Below, one piece after another: positions 12,331-23,959 of a stretch of DNA of 64,000 nt (position 1 is the stretch's first letter; each line of letters begins with the position of its first letter). Position numbers and translations under genes: made by a program. The stretch is from Valencia hispanica (taxonomy: Eukaryota; Chordata; Actinopteri; Cyprinodontiformes; Valenciidae). Location of the stretch: the NCBI GenBank assembly GCA_963556495.2, contig OY747721.1:13150649-13214648 (forward strand). The letters are read 5' to 3'. The notes beneath the pieces were generated by a model that made no database searches, was not told the DNA's origin, and worked only from the letters and a program-made list of their open reading frames with translations.

Positions 12331-12742
12331 TGTAATTAATTCGTCTTTATCTGGGAGTACAAACATAACTAGATTTCGAGAAATATGTGCATTTAGATCA
12401 TGGGAAAGCCATTTATTAGCTTGAGAGGCAAGTGTCCATATTAAGATTATAACAGAGATAAAGTCAATGGAAACACTGTGTTGAAACCAGCGGGATGATA
12501 ATCAAACTGGAAGCAACAAATCTAATCTGGTTTTAATATTTGACTTCACGTATTAAACTCATGCTGCTCACATTTCTGTGCCTCCATATCCCTATGCAAG
12601 TTTTCTGTGTAGAGCATCTGTGAATGACCACAGCCTGCGCATGCGCTGTGTGTAAGAGAGTCCGCAGAGAAATCCTTTCCGTGAGATTCTCAGGATAGGA
12701 CAGAAAAAATAACAAATAAGCGTTTTTTAGTTTTTATTTCGC

Positions 12743-12834
12743 TGATATAAAGCGAATACTGTATATTTGATAAGCTTCGGAAGACACTATGTTTCGTTTG
12801 GACGCTTTTCCACCGACCGAGTGCTGCTGAAATG
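12743..12834 (+). promoter_or_regulatory. Candidate core promoter plus short first exon
   Basis: GATATAAAG at 12743-12751 looks like a TATA box. About 80 bp downstream a strong donor, AAATG|GTGAGT, follows a CpG-containing stretch (12785-12834). This could be a non-coding first exon of pald1 or of an unrecognised transcript. There is no direct evidence of transcription. Confidence 0.22.
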
Positions 12835-12851
12835 GTGAGTCGCTTTAAAGT

Positions 12852-14053
12852 TCACCGTGCTCTTGTTGAGTTTGCAAACTTAAAAGTTAAGATTTTTCTC
12901 ATTTTTGGATTCTTGGACTCCACTAGAATCACTGAAGCGTCTAAACATTTGCGCCTGGTTCGTGCTTCCTGAATACTACCGCACTTTAGAGTGTTTTTCA
13001 TTGTACGAAGTAGTATTTTCCCCAGACTGATGGAAGCATACATGTGCTTGGCACCCCCCACTCTGCTCTCTTAAGTGTATTGTGTATTGTGCATTGCATC
13101 TGATCATGTTAGAGCCACATGCTATGATGAAGGTTTGAGCTAAAAAGGCTCGGGAATTCTTTTGGAGCTCATTTTTGTGCAAATTGTTTATAGATAAATA
13201 TTAGCTTTTATTTTCATAATAAAAAGAGAGACGATGTTCAATGATTTGCAGATTCTGGTAGACTAGTTAAATGTATTAAAACAATAAAATGTTTGGGCTC
13301 GGCGATATTATCTGAAATGTATATTGGGATAGACTCTAAAGCATGTGCGGATAACGATATCTATTGCAATATATTCGTTGCTTCTCTTTATATATGTCAA
13401 AAATGACTGTTTATGAAAATTCTCATTTTCCAGATAGCCTACAATGCAGCAGAACAACTCCAAAAAAGTTTAGAATGCCATTTAAAGAACATGTTTTGTG
13501 CAAAATGCATTTAGTATTCAAATCTTTTTTCCAAAAAATGGAATCCAAAAATTCTCACAACATAAAGATGAAGATATTTTAAATAAATTAAAAGCTAAAA
13601 GTTATAAAAAAAACACAAAGTTCAAAATTGCTTTCCTGGTTAGGCCAACTTATTTATACATTTAATATTGTACAAAAATAAACCTGCACATTTTAGAATT
13701 AAAATGCTTCAACTTCAACGGGTTTTTTTCATGTTGAATGAAAAACAACAAATTTTAAACTTGCAATATCTAGTGTAAAGATGAACACTGAACATCAGTA
13801 TCTATCTTTGATGACATTATCAAAATGTGTCATATATAGTACATCAGCTCAAAGAATATAATTTTTTGTATTGTCTTTGCTTTGCAGGTGATTTGTGGAT
13901 CTCATTAAAGGTATTTTAGTTGTAGTTAAATGTGGCTCATATTTATGATCATCACTGATTAAATGTGAGGTATGAGAAGACCCCAGGGAAGTAAGACAAA
14001 GCAAATGATGCCCTTTGATGTATTATACTGGGGCCCCATCCAGCTGGGACAGT
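12852..14053. other. Intergenic DNA, possible old MITE debris
   Basis: Only chance ORFs. The sequence CTCGGCGATATTATCTGAAAT (about 13298) and GATAACGATATCTATTGCAAT (about 13350) resemble interiors of the CGATATT-type MITEs of fish, but no clear terminal repeats were found. Confidence 0.3.
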
Positions 14054-14057
14054 TCTC

Positions 14058-14092
<35 letters not shown>
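14054..14092. repeat. (CT)n microsatellite
   Basis: About 39 bp of CT dinucleotides with a single interrupting G. Confidence 0.9.
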
Positions 14093-14399
14093 GAGCTCTG
14101 GGCATATCGCTTTACCCTATGTCTCTGGCGGCAGAAGACAGAAACCGGCGCCTGTCAGTGTGTGAGCCCAGATCAAACTGTGAATATCTCCATTAATCAA
14201 GAGTGAGAGCACGAAACTCCCCAGTGAGTGAACAGCTGGCTAATAAATGATTGGGCTCCAAAACAATTTGTTTATCTTGATAAAAGGCCTACAAGAGGAG
14301 ATTTACTTCTCCCAGATGGAGTGTAAAAAGTGGAACATTTTTCTGTTGGGAAATGCCGCCATAGCTTTAATTATTAGTCCTTGGTAATTATAATTATAT

Positions 14400-15160
14400 T
14401 GGGTTGGAAAAGTATGTATACCCCTTGGAACATGCTTTTCAACATTTTCTCAAATAAAAATCTGAAAAGTGTGGCCCACATTCAGATCCCTTTACCCTGA
14501 TACCCCTTAGTAGAATCCAGTGCAGCCTACTAATTTCAGGGTTAAACAGAGTCCACCCTGTGTAATTTTATCTCAGTATAAATACAGCTTTTCTGTGAAG
14601 GCCTAAGAGGTTTGTTTGAGAACATCAGTGAACAAACAGCATCATGAAAACCAAGGTAAAAAATAAAGCTGCAGAGAAGTTTAAACTAAAGCCTGGAATA
14701 ATATCTTGGAGCACTTTTAAAACCATAATATGAAAAAAAAAAAAACTGTGCCAGCGCTACAAAAGACTGGTGGATGTTCCGCTTCCAGCACAGCAACAAT
14801 CGTAAACATACAGCCAGCTCTACAATGGATTGATTTAAATCATTGTATATGTGTTAAAAATGGCCCAGTCAAAGTCCAGCGCGACATCCATTTGGTAATC
14901 TGTGGAAAGAATTGAAAATTGCTAATCACAGATGCTCCCCATCTAATATGACTGAGCTCAAGCTACTGTGCAAATAAGAATAGGCAAATTTATACTCTAA
15001 ATGTGAGGAGCTTGTAGATGTTATCTCAAAACAGAATATCATTTGTAAAAAAAAAATCTAATTTTTTCTTTTGTTTCACAAATGTACGCTACTTTGTTGG
15101 TCTGTCACAAAATGTTAATAAAATACTCTGAAATCTTAAGGTTGCAATATCACAAAAAGT
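14400..15160. mobile_element. Degraded Tc1-like transposon
   Basis: It opens with GTTGGAAAAGTATGTATACC. Internally TCGTAAACATACAGCCAGCTC and GGCCCAGTCAAAGTCCAGCG are relics of the HTA..PSQSPD transposase region. It ends near GGTCTGTCACAAAATGTTAAT. Deletions and stops run throughout. Confidence 0.7.
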
Positions 15161-16427
15161 AATTTAGAATTCACCAGGTTGGCTTTAGGTTTCTGTCCCA
15201 AAAAATGGAATCCAGTTAGTAAAGTTTGAGCTGACCCATTTTCATTTTTTATTTTTTATTTTAAATATGTTAAGCTCTGCCTAATTTAATTAAAAATACT
15301 GACTGGACAAAAATAAATTGTAATAACAAATCTCCTGAGAGTAGTAGATATTGTGCAATGCAGTGGGTTATTTCCACCACAAGATGTCACATTTCATTGA
15401 AGCACTTGGGAGAATAGTTTATTTCCCAACAACATGGCCCTTTTGCATCTCTGTGATTCTCATTTGCTCCTCCCCTGAAGCTGTGGAGTAACTTTGTGTT
15501 GACTTCAATTCATCTGCCCTTGAAGAATAATGATGCAACTGGGAAAACATCAGTGATATAATCTTTTGTTTGGCAATGGTTGTCTCTGAGAGCTGAACTT
15601 TTGGAACAGGTGAAAACACTTTCCTGTGTTATTGCCTCCTTTTCCTGTTACACGATGCTTTACTAAATACACTTATTTTTCGAGAATGACACAGACCAGG
15701 GCAGAGAAATATTTAGCACATGTCAGGTAAAACAAGCCCTGTGCAGTTTTTCCATGTGGGACATTAAACAGAGAGGATGTTTTACTTTATCTGTCAAAGA
15801 ACATCCATCTTTTATTTCATCTTTCTTTCTAGTATGGAAGAAAGGGACGAGTCAGAATGCAAACTCATTTCATCAAGTTATGTTTAATTGAATTGAGCTT
15901 ATTTTTTCCTTACGACATGTTATCCTCCCTTCCTATGAATGAAACTTTGTTTATCAGTTCTCCCCCCTCCAACTGATTCATTCAGGTACTGAGATTTTTG
16001 CTGGCAATGGGAGTGCTTGGTTTCGCTTTTAATGGTGTTGCAAGAACTTCAGAGTCTTGGCTTACGGCAGTTGCAGGAAGGAAGGAACAGGTGTGGCAGC
16101 AGTAGATTTCTGCATCCATATCTCGAAAATTGCTCCTGCGCTCCGGCAAAAGAACCTATCTTTTGACAGTCCGTTGATTGTGGGTTGTGTTCGTATGAAT
16201 AAATTCTTGCAAGCCTGCCGTCTCAGTAAAGAACCAACGTGTTGTTGGCTTTTTTCTTTTAATCAGAGGGAATCTAAGCAATGCATACACAGTCAGTTTT
16301 ATTTGTCTTTACAGGTATGGGGCCTTTTAAAAGCATCCGCGCCCTTTGAATTTGTTTTATTCGTCTATTTTTTTGTCTCAAACTTCAGTGTATTTAATTT
16401 GGATTTTACACGACAGATCAACACAGT

Positions 16428-17565
16428 GTAGTGGATAATTGTGAGTTGGAAGGATAAAGGATAAATGGTATTCAGATTGACAAAAAATCTGAAAAGTGTG
16501 TCGTGCATTTGAATGGACCCCTCAGTTTCGTCAGATACCCCCAAATAAAATCCAGCGCAACTAGAGCTGCAAATTGCATCCAATGCTGATCCCTCATTGC
16601 ATTATCATTGCGTGCAAAATTGCAATCACATATTAATGCTTGGATGGAATGTTTTAATATTTTCTTATAATTCAAGTGCAATGCAGGCATGCTCTTCATT
16701 CCTATATTATATATGGCCAGCCAAATGCCTTTTTCCCTCCTTAAAGCCCACACTTCATATAGATTTTGGTATTGGAGAGAAAGTTGTGGAGGATTATTAA
16801 AAAAGAGCTAAGAAAATGTGGATTAGTCGTCATCGCAATATTCAACAATTATATCGCAGTGTCTTTTTTTTCCAGATATTATTGAGTCTTAGGGGCACCC
16901 AAGTGTCTCCAGAAGTCCACAGATTTGGAAGAGTCCACCTGTGTGTAAACTTGAATGCCTCAGAGGTTTGTTTGAGGATATTAGTGGAACAGTCACCATT
17001 TTTTAAGGATCAAGAGCATATCTTACATTGGTAGTAGAGATAGCATTAAACATAACCAAAGGTATAAGCCAGAGGTATAATCAAAGCATATTCATGTGTT
17101 AGAATGGTTTGGTAAAAGTCTAGACCCAAATCTGGTTGGGAATCATTGGCAAGAAAAAAATAAAAATGCTTTGCTCAGACGCACTCCAACAAATCTAGAG
17201 CAAACATTTTCATCTCTAGATATACAAGTATGGTAGGTCCCAAAAAATTCACAGCTGGAGCTAATGAAGATTCTACAAATCTTAGGGGAGCTATTGGCGT
17301 ATGCTATTTAGACCACGCTTGTCATATATATGAAAAAAATGACATTGTGTATATTTTTTTTCTTAACAATTATGTGCTACTTTTTGCCGGTCTGTTGCAA
17401 AAAATCCCACTAAAATCAGTTTTGTTTGTGGTTATTATGTATGAAAATGTGGAGAAGTCTGCGAAGACGTATGCAAGGCACTGCATTTCATCTAGTGTGT
17501 GGTTTTCGTCTGCATATTTGCATAAAGAAGTGGTCTGAGATGTTTAGGATTATAACTGCAGGCAG
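16428..17565. mobile_element. Degraded Tc1-like transposon with an internal insertion
   Basis: The left part (GTGAGTTGGAAGGATAAAGG at about 16440, then TGAAAAGTGTGTCGTGCATT) and the right part (AAAGTCTAGACCCAAATCTG at about 17115, then GGTCTGTTGCAAAAAATCCC) are the two halves of one Tc1 family member. Sequence of different character occupies 16560-16870. Confidence 0.65.
16560..16870. mobile_element. Probable MITE nested in the Tc1 relic
   Basis: It begins AGAGCTGCAAATTGCATCC and ends near CATCGCAATATTCAACAATT. Interior GCAAAATTGCAATCACAT-type motifs are typical of the GGGCTGCA-N MITEs. Exact ends are uncertain. Confidence 0.35.
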
Positions 17566-17569
17566 TTCA

Positions 17570-19915
17570 TCAGACAGCCGTTTGCAGCTGAAGCTCAGGC
17601 TTAAATCCAAGTATTTGCCCAGCTGTAAGCCTGTTTGCCTTCAACATGCCATGTGTTAACTGCTAATGAATGGAGTAATTAGAGCTTTGTAGTGAATTAG
17701 GCTTATGTGATGTCATCTGTGTGCAGTTGTTGGTAATTGTCAACCCCCCTGGCAGAGTTGGTGTCAGCGAAGGTTAACCGCTTGAGTCGATAGTTACGGT
17801 TCATTTTTGTGTGGAAATTTTACGCCATGTGTTTGAAAGGTGCAGCGCTGCCAGGCGGGGGCTCTGGTGGTGAACCGGAGGATGAGTAAGCCTCTCTGGA
17901 ACCGCCTCCACATCCTCTCCATACAAACATACACAAACCTGGCTTTGCGCTCTGTGCACAGGGGATGCATGCAAACAAGTAACAGACAGCCAATAAGCGG
18001 AGCCTTCCCTTGCACACCTAAACCTCTACCACTGAGTTGTGGGACAGTCGCCTCCCTACAGGGATCTGTCCCGAGTGAAGGACGCCTTTGTGGACATGCT
18101 CTGTAAGGACGCGCTAATAACGCAGAGACTGCCACCTGCTGTAGTTTGAGCGGCAGGCAGAGACGGATTGCCTCGCAGATCATCAGAGAGAGATGCCAGA
18201 GAGGGACGTGTGACTGAGACCGGTCCTCCACTGCCTGCAGAGCTGTCAGCTTGTTTCCAATCCGCTGTTTTCCACTTGTGAACCTCTCAGAGGGTGGAGT
18301 GAGCAGCTGAATGTCAGGTATAGTTGGGATACCACTCTGTTACAATGCCTGACTTCTGCTGTAGACTTCTGTTGGCTGCACATTTTAGACTATTACTTAG
18401 GTTTTACCCCAAGGCTCTATTAAATGAACCATGCAGCACCTTGAAATCAAAAGCAAAATCAGTTAGTTATAATTTCGTATTGTAGTCAAACTGTGTTTGC
18501 AGCTGCGTAGGTCTGAGTTCTGAGTGAAAGAAACAAACGTGAGTGAAATCTCACCGTTGCAGGCGGAAGGCAGATTTTTGAGGCGTGTCACAGATCGAAA
18601 GTGCTGTCAGTTGGTCCGGGGACACTGACAGAATGTTGCGGTCAGACACTGAGGTTTGGAGGAATAAAAAGAGCCGCATTTTACTGCAGCCTTGAAATCA
18701 GAGGGCTGCAATTGCCGTCCTGACATAGAATCAATTACAGGCAAGGTGTTTTAAAAATAGAATCACTTGCTCTTTTTTTAGCAAAACGCAGACTTATGGG
18801 AGGTATTCAAGTGATTTATGTTGCATGTCTGCAGAATCCTTCTAAACTAAGAGGCACGTTTCCCATCAGTTTTTGCAGTGGTTTGATCTTGCAGTGGACA
18901 ATCAGTTTCACATCTTTTGATCAGATTTGCAAGTGGAACAATGGCACTGCCTTGTTTCCTCTTTCTGAGCTGATTTATTATTATTATTTTTTGTAGACAA
19001 AGACAAACATCATGACTGCAAGTTGACAAATGAACAATGAGTTGAATCAGTTAAAGGAAAACAAAATAAAACAAAAAAGAGTTTTTACAGCAGAAGCACT
19101 GAGCTCATTTCCAGGCAGACCTCAGATATTTTAGCTCAGAAACTTGCCGTGTCCTGTAGAGCCACGCTTACGCCTAACCCCTAACCTCATTGGGTATACA
19201 TGCGTACAGCTGTAGAGTGGAAGCTTCAGAGAATACTGCTGAGCATTTCCTAAGAAGGTGTGCGCGCTCCCACTATCGCTAAGTGAAAGGTGGATGCTTT
19301 TCCTGTTGTCTTATATTAATACGATTATTATGAGTTGTGTTGTTGGGAAGTGCATTTCTTTCCTTGTCAGGATTGCATCGTGAAACACGTTGTGGTCTGA
19401 TTGTGTATTTTTTGCTCCTGCTTGTTCGGCCTTTCAGACTTCACATCGACAGACTGAATAAGTCGCCTCCATGGAGACAAGCGGAATCCTTTAATTTGAT
19501 GACCAATGTTGCACAACAAGCAAATTGAATTTGGCATCTTATGTGGGTTTGGCAACCACGTTTGTGGCGTTCTGCTCGACCTTGGTATGGGATGTGGTGT
19601 TGAAAGACCTATGCATGTGTCACGAAGGGATACGCATGTCTCTCTCTCGAACCCCTGCATGTCTTTTGAATGAAGCGTGCTCCGCATCCTTCCTCTGGGC
19701 CAACAACAGATGCATCCTGCAGCTGCAAACTCCTTCCTGTCTGCAAGCAGACCCTTTTGTCTTAGGACCCAACTACAGCGAAGTTGGGACACCGTATGAA
19801 TTTAAATGGAGCAGGCCTGAATGGAGCGACGCTTGGTTGGCTGGCAGGAGGTTCTGTTTTCCGTGGTCTTAGTCTTGAACGTGTCGTCACTACATTTAAG
19901 TACCAGTGGGAGATG
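17570..19915. other. Intergenic DNA with a CpG-richer block
   Basis: No supported coding exon. The block 17820-18317 is clearly richer in CpG than its surroundings and ends in a plausible donor, ATGTCAG|GTATAG, at 18317. It could be a promoter or a non-coding 5' exon, but nothing in the sequence proves it. Confidence 0.3.
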
Positions 19916-19921
19916 CTTTCA

Positions 19922-20815
19922 AAGTAAACTTAGATCGTCATGCAAACATATTCATATTTCTTGAACTTTGTCACATTATATGATGTTACAACCACAAACC
20001 TTAATGTGTTTTTTTTCTTTATTATTTTATGTGTTAGAGAAAAACATAGTGTTCCACTATTGCAAAGTGGAAAGAAAATAAGTAATTTTAAAATGTTTTC
20101 ACAAATATTATCTGAAAAAGAACCCCCGCTCCCAAGTTAATACTTTATAAACATCAGTTTTCAAGCCTTGCCACAGACTCTCATTTGGATTTAGATCTGG
20201 ACTTTGACTGGGCCGTTGTAACACATTAATATGCTTTGAATTGGTTCAAATAGTGGTTGTCCTGAAAAGTAAACCAATGCCTCTCACATTGCTTTCTTAT
20301 AGGATTGCCCTGTATTTAGCTCCATCTGTCTTAACACCAACTCTGACCAACTTTACTGTAACATCTGAAGAAAAGCATATCCATAACATGATGCTGCCAC
20401 CACCCTGTTTCACGATGGGCCTCCCACTGTGCTCCTTGGTCTTCATGATCTGCTTTGCTCACTAATGCTACCAAACCTCTAAGACCTTCACAGAATGGTT
20501 GTAATTATACAGAGATGAAATTGCACGAGTGTTCTCTCTATTAGAAATTACTAGGTTATTTCTGAAGCCAGTCATTTTCAGCAGATTTCAGGGGTGTTAG
20601 AGAAAAGGGGGTGACACATGGCAAATATTCCATACCATAAGTGTGCCATATTTTTCAGATTTGTATTTGTAAACAACATTGCAAACCACTTGCTAGTTAT
20701 GCAGTTACTTTTGTAGGTCTATCTTCTAAAATTCCAATAAAATGCACTGAAGTTTGTGGTTGTAACACAAAAAAAGATAGAGAAGTTGGGTAGGAATACT
20801 TTTGCAAAGCACTTT
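19922..20815. mobile_element. Degraded Tc1-like transposon
   Basis: It starts near TTGAACTTTGTCACATTATATG and ends with AGGAATACTTTTGCAAAGCAC. The interior includes GATTTAGATCTGGACTTTGAC and ATGATGCTGCCACCACCCTGT, that is, the transposase region read in antisense. Stops and deletions are throughout. Confidence 0.75.
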
Positions 20816-21713
20816 AAATTAGGATTTTTAAAACGTTTTGATACAACTTTTGTTTGCATTGTTTACGAAACTATTGCAGCAGGCAGCGTGGCACTTCTCC
20901 AGCTGACATGTGGGATAAACGGCCTCTCTGAGGAGCTGCCATTATTGGCCCTTCAGGAGGAAGTTTATGACTTAGGGCTATTTCTACTCAGGCCTCCGCC
21001 CCGACTGTGCCCGCCTTAGAACACCAGGTCTGCCTTCACTGAAATCGCTAGTGGCTTAAGGGTTGTACCATGGCTGAAAAAATTTAAGCTCTTTAGTCTT
21101 GCGGTGGCAGAGCTGAAAGAGAGTGAGGTAAAGTGGAGGAGGTTCTCTGATGCACCAGATTCAGTCTGAAGCTGGTTCTGCAGCAGCAGTAATGTGCCAT
21201 TTCCTCAGCAGGCCTTTAACACTAAAGTATCAGGAAGTATCAGACAGCCTGTTGTACTAACTACAGACAACAAAATGTAGGAAGCCCATTAGGTGCAACT
21301 GCTGTGATGTTTGAAGGATACCTACTACTTAAATGTTGTTCAAGTAAGTGACTGAAATGATTTTGCTTTTGTCACTTGAAAACCTCTTTACACCATTTAT
21401 TTCAGTCTTTATTGTTGTTTTATTCATTTAAAAGGCATCTGTCATCATTTTTACGTTTTCACCTGGGCTTACGCTGGTAGCTCACTATAGCTTTTCCATG
21501 TCCAAAGTGAAGAAATGTACGTAAAGATGCTGTCATGTCTGGAACAAACAACTTAAATATGAATACAAACACAATGGTGATTCAAGATAAACATAGTTAT
21601 AGCAAAATCTTCCGCTTGAATTTAACTTCATGAATGGAAGATTTATGTGGTTATTTTTTTTCCAATGAAGAGGAGGAAATCAGGAGAAATATTGTGCAGT
21701 ATGTTGGAGACCT
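20816..21713. other. Intergenic DNA, nothing recognised
   Basis: Mixed-composition sequence with one 87-codon open frame (20756-21019) that starts inside the Tc1 relic and shows no family features. Confidence 0.4.
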
Positions 21714-22234
21714 AACAAACTGACATTGTACCAAGGGATTTAAAAGTGCTTTGAGTCGGACTGTAATTTACCATTGGAGGGAATGACTGCGTGTGACAAA
21801 AATGTGACTTTAAGTAAAGTTTTGTCAGTTTTCACATGGAACGGCCCTGTTACGCTAAATCCTACCTTCAACAACACTCCCATTTCTACAAATAACTGTC
21901 TCAAGAGAGTACTTTATGTTATTGAGTCATGTAGAGATTTTAATCAGTAATCCATCCGATTACTGATGTAAATCCGATTAATCAGTAATCAATCCGATTA
22001 CTGATTAAAATCTCTACATGACTCAATAACATAAAGTACTCTCTTGAGACAGTTATTTGTAGAAATGGGAGTGTTGTTGAAGGTAGGATTTAGCGTAACA
22101 GGGCCGTTCCATGTGAAAACTGACAAAACTTTACTTAAAGTCACATTTTTGTCACACGCAGTCATTCCCTCCAATGGTAAATTACAGTCCGACTCAAAGC
22201 ACTTTTAAATCCCTCGGTACAATGTCAGTTTGTT
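21714..22234. repeat. Long, nearly perfect palindrome (239-bp arms, 43-bp spacer)
   Basis: The left arm 21714-21952 is repeated as its reverse complement at 21996-22234. The only difference I found by eye is one A/G change (GTACCAAGGG versus GTACCGAGGG). The spacer 21953-21995 holds further short inverted motifs built from CCGATTACTGAT. No target duplication flanks it and no ORF lies inside. It could be a fold-back transposable element, a recent inverted duplication by template switching, or an assembly or cloning artefact. Confidence 0.95.
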
Positions 22235-22278
22235 TAACACATCAAAGTGAACTACAGGAATGTAGCTGTCAAGAATTA

Positions 22279-22758
22279 GGCACTTTTCCACTAGACGAGT
22301 TCTTGGACATTGCTGCGGGGGGGCTGATGGTGTAAATCAGCTGGATCGGTCCTCTCAGTCGTTGTCTCCATGCATAGTTGTACCTTTAAGGAATTTGCTC
22401 AGATGTCAGCATATCTCGACCGTTTTGGCAGTAAGTAACGTCACTTATCAGCCCCAAAAGGTGCCCTCAGCAACAGAAAAAAACAAGAGACTGACAATGT
22501 AAGAAGCAGGAATGCTTCTGTTAGATATGTTGCCGCAATTATGTTTGCTATGTTGTTATACACAACTTCGCCAGCAACTCTTCCAAATTTACAAAGCCGG
22601 TTGTTTGACGACATCTGCTGCTATCATTTCCCACTGAGTTACAGCCAATCAGCATTAGTTAACCACTAGTCCTACCCGTCAACTCTACCGTGGCATTTCT
22701 GAATACATACCCCAAGGTTGGTCCTTGATTGCTTCCTGAAATTGCCTGGAAAGCGTCC
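22279..22758. mobile_element. Possible old DNA transposon with GGCACTTTTCCA ends
   Basis: GGCACTTTTCCA at 22279-22290 and TGGAAAGCGTCC at 22747-22758 form an imperfect inverted pair like the ends of fish hAT elements that start with GGCGCTTTTCCA. Target duplications are not clear. Confidence 0.3.
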
Positions 22759-22759
22759 C

Positions 22760-23800
22760 TGTCGAATTGAATTTAGGCCCTAAAATGTAACTTCTATTTA
22801 ATGCTAAACATTGTGGATAGAAGGGAAATTAAAATACTTAGACTGCCTCTGCAGTCATAGAATAAAATATGATGTTGATGAAGCTATCAGTAAAAAGAAA
22901 GCATTTTCCTCCCTGAAAAACTTTATGCTCACAAACAACATCTCAGCTGCCATGGTGATCTGGCTGTTGACCCTCAGTTTGAGCCATCTGTCTTAGTTGT
23001 GGCAATAAATGTTGTGTCCTCATCCCTCAGCTTTGGATTTTTTGAGTTTGGGTCATAATCCTGGGGCAACATTTTTGTTTACCCCCTCACCCAACAAATG
23101 GTTACTTCCTCAAAACTCTGCCATTCTTTCATAGATGAATTTTATAGCAAAAGTGCTCACTCCTTTTTCAGTTTTGCAAGTACGTGTGCAAGACATCCAT
23201 TTGAGACTTTGGTCAGAGAAACCTGACATATTTCTACACATTCCTGTAGTTGAGGGTTTAACCCAAAAGCTTAATTTTGTTTTAGAAAGATGGGTTTCAG
23301 TATTACTTTGAAAAAAAAAAAGAAAATACCAGTTGTAGTTTATTCTTTTGCATGTATTATTACATTATTAGCCTGTTCACTGTTGGGATGCAACCTACTA
23401 ATACTAACTTTGTAAGGTTGATTTAATTAATAATGATAAATTTGAATAGCTGTACAATATTTGTTTTTATCAATATATTACTTTATATTTACAACTTATA
23501 GTATTATATTTTACTTTGAAAAGTACAGAAGTCTTTATTTTGTGTGCACCCTGTGAAAGGGAGCGAAACTTTAGCCATCTGGCCACCAGATGTACGACAA
23601 CTTCCTCCGGTCCCCTCCGTAGAGACTCAACTCTCCTGCCTAAATCCACTTCCCAACTTCAGACAGGAGATAGCACGCAGCAGAGCAGGACGTTGTCTGA
23701 AAACTGAGTTTTCTTTCTTCCTCTTTTCTTTTCTTTTTTTCTTTTTTTTTCACTGAATGCCAAGCTGTCAGGGACTCTGATTTCCCGTGAGGGGTGTTTC
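22760..23800. other. Intergenic DNA, nothing recognised
   Basis: AT-rich with a T/C-rich tract at 23707-23751. No exon or repeat boundaries were supported. Confidence 0.4.
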
Positions 23801-23810
23801 CCACCGTCTG

Positions 23811-23892
23811 AGGGGGGCGGGCGACGGGATTCCAGGGAGGAATATATTTCTTCTTTAGATGGGATGCCAAGTTCTCACACTCTTTTCGGACC
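23811..23892 (+). promoter_or_regulatory. Candidate core promoter (GC box plus TATA-like box)
   Basis: GGGGGGCGGGCGACGGG (23812 onward) is followed by GGAATATATTTC near 23840 and, about 50 bp later, by an ATG in a strong context (GACCATGG). The arrangement resembles a GC-box/TATA promoter for the candidate exon at 23893. Confidence 0.35.
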
Positions 23893-23954
23893 ATGGCGGA
23901 AAATAAGCAGCAGAGAAAAAGCCCTGGAAGTGGAGATCGCTCCGCGTCTCATTT
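23893..23954 (+). CDS. Candidate alternative first coding exon of pald1
   Basis: ATG in a strong context opens 20 codons plus 2 nt reading MAENKQQRKSPGSGDRSASH, ending at a good donor ATTT|GTAAGA. Joined to an acceptor at 28863 or 28866 just upstream of the canonical pald1 ATG, it reads in frame through LWS into MGTTAS. That would add 23-24 residues and bury the N-terminal glycine. Frame agreement alone has a one-in-three chance, and I do not recognise this peptide. It could belong to another transcript or be fortuitous. Confidence 0.35.
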
Positions 23955-23959
23955 GTAAG

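Noticed and set aside
17794..18231. 145-codon minus-strand ORF
   Set aside because: Composition follows the local CpG-rich block; no recognisable domain and no splice or promoter support.
19367..19792. 141-codon minus-strand ORF
   Set aside because: No domain, low-complexity start, and overlapping ORFs on the other strand of similar length.
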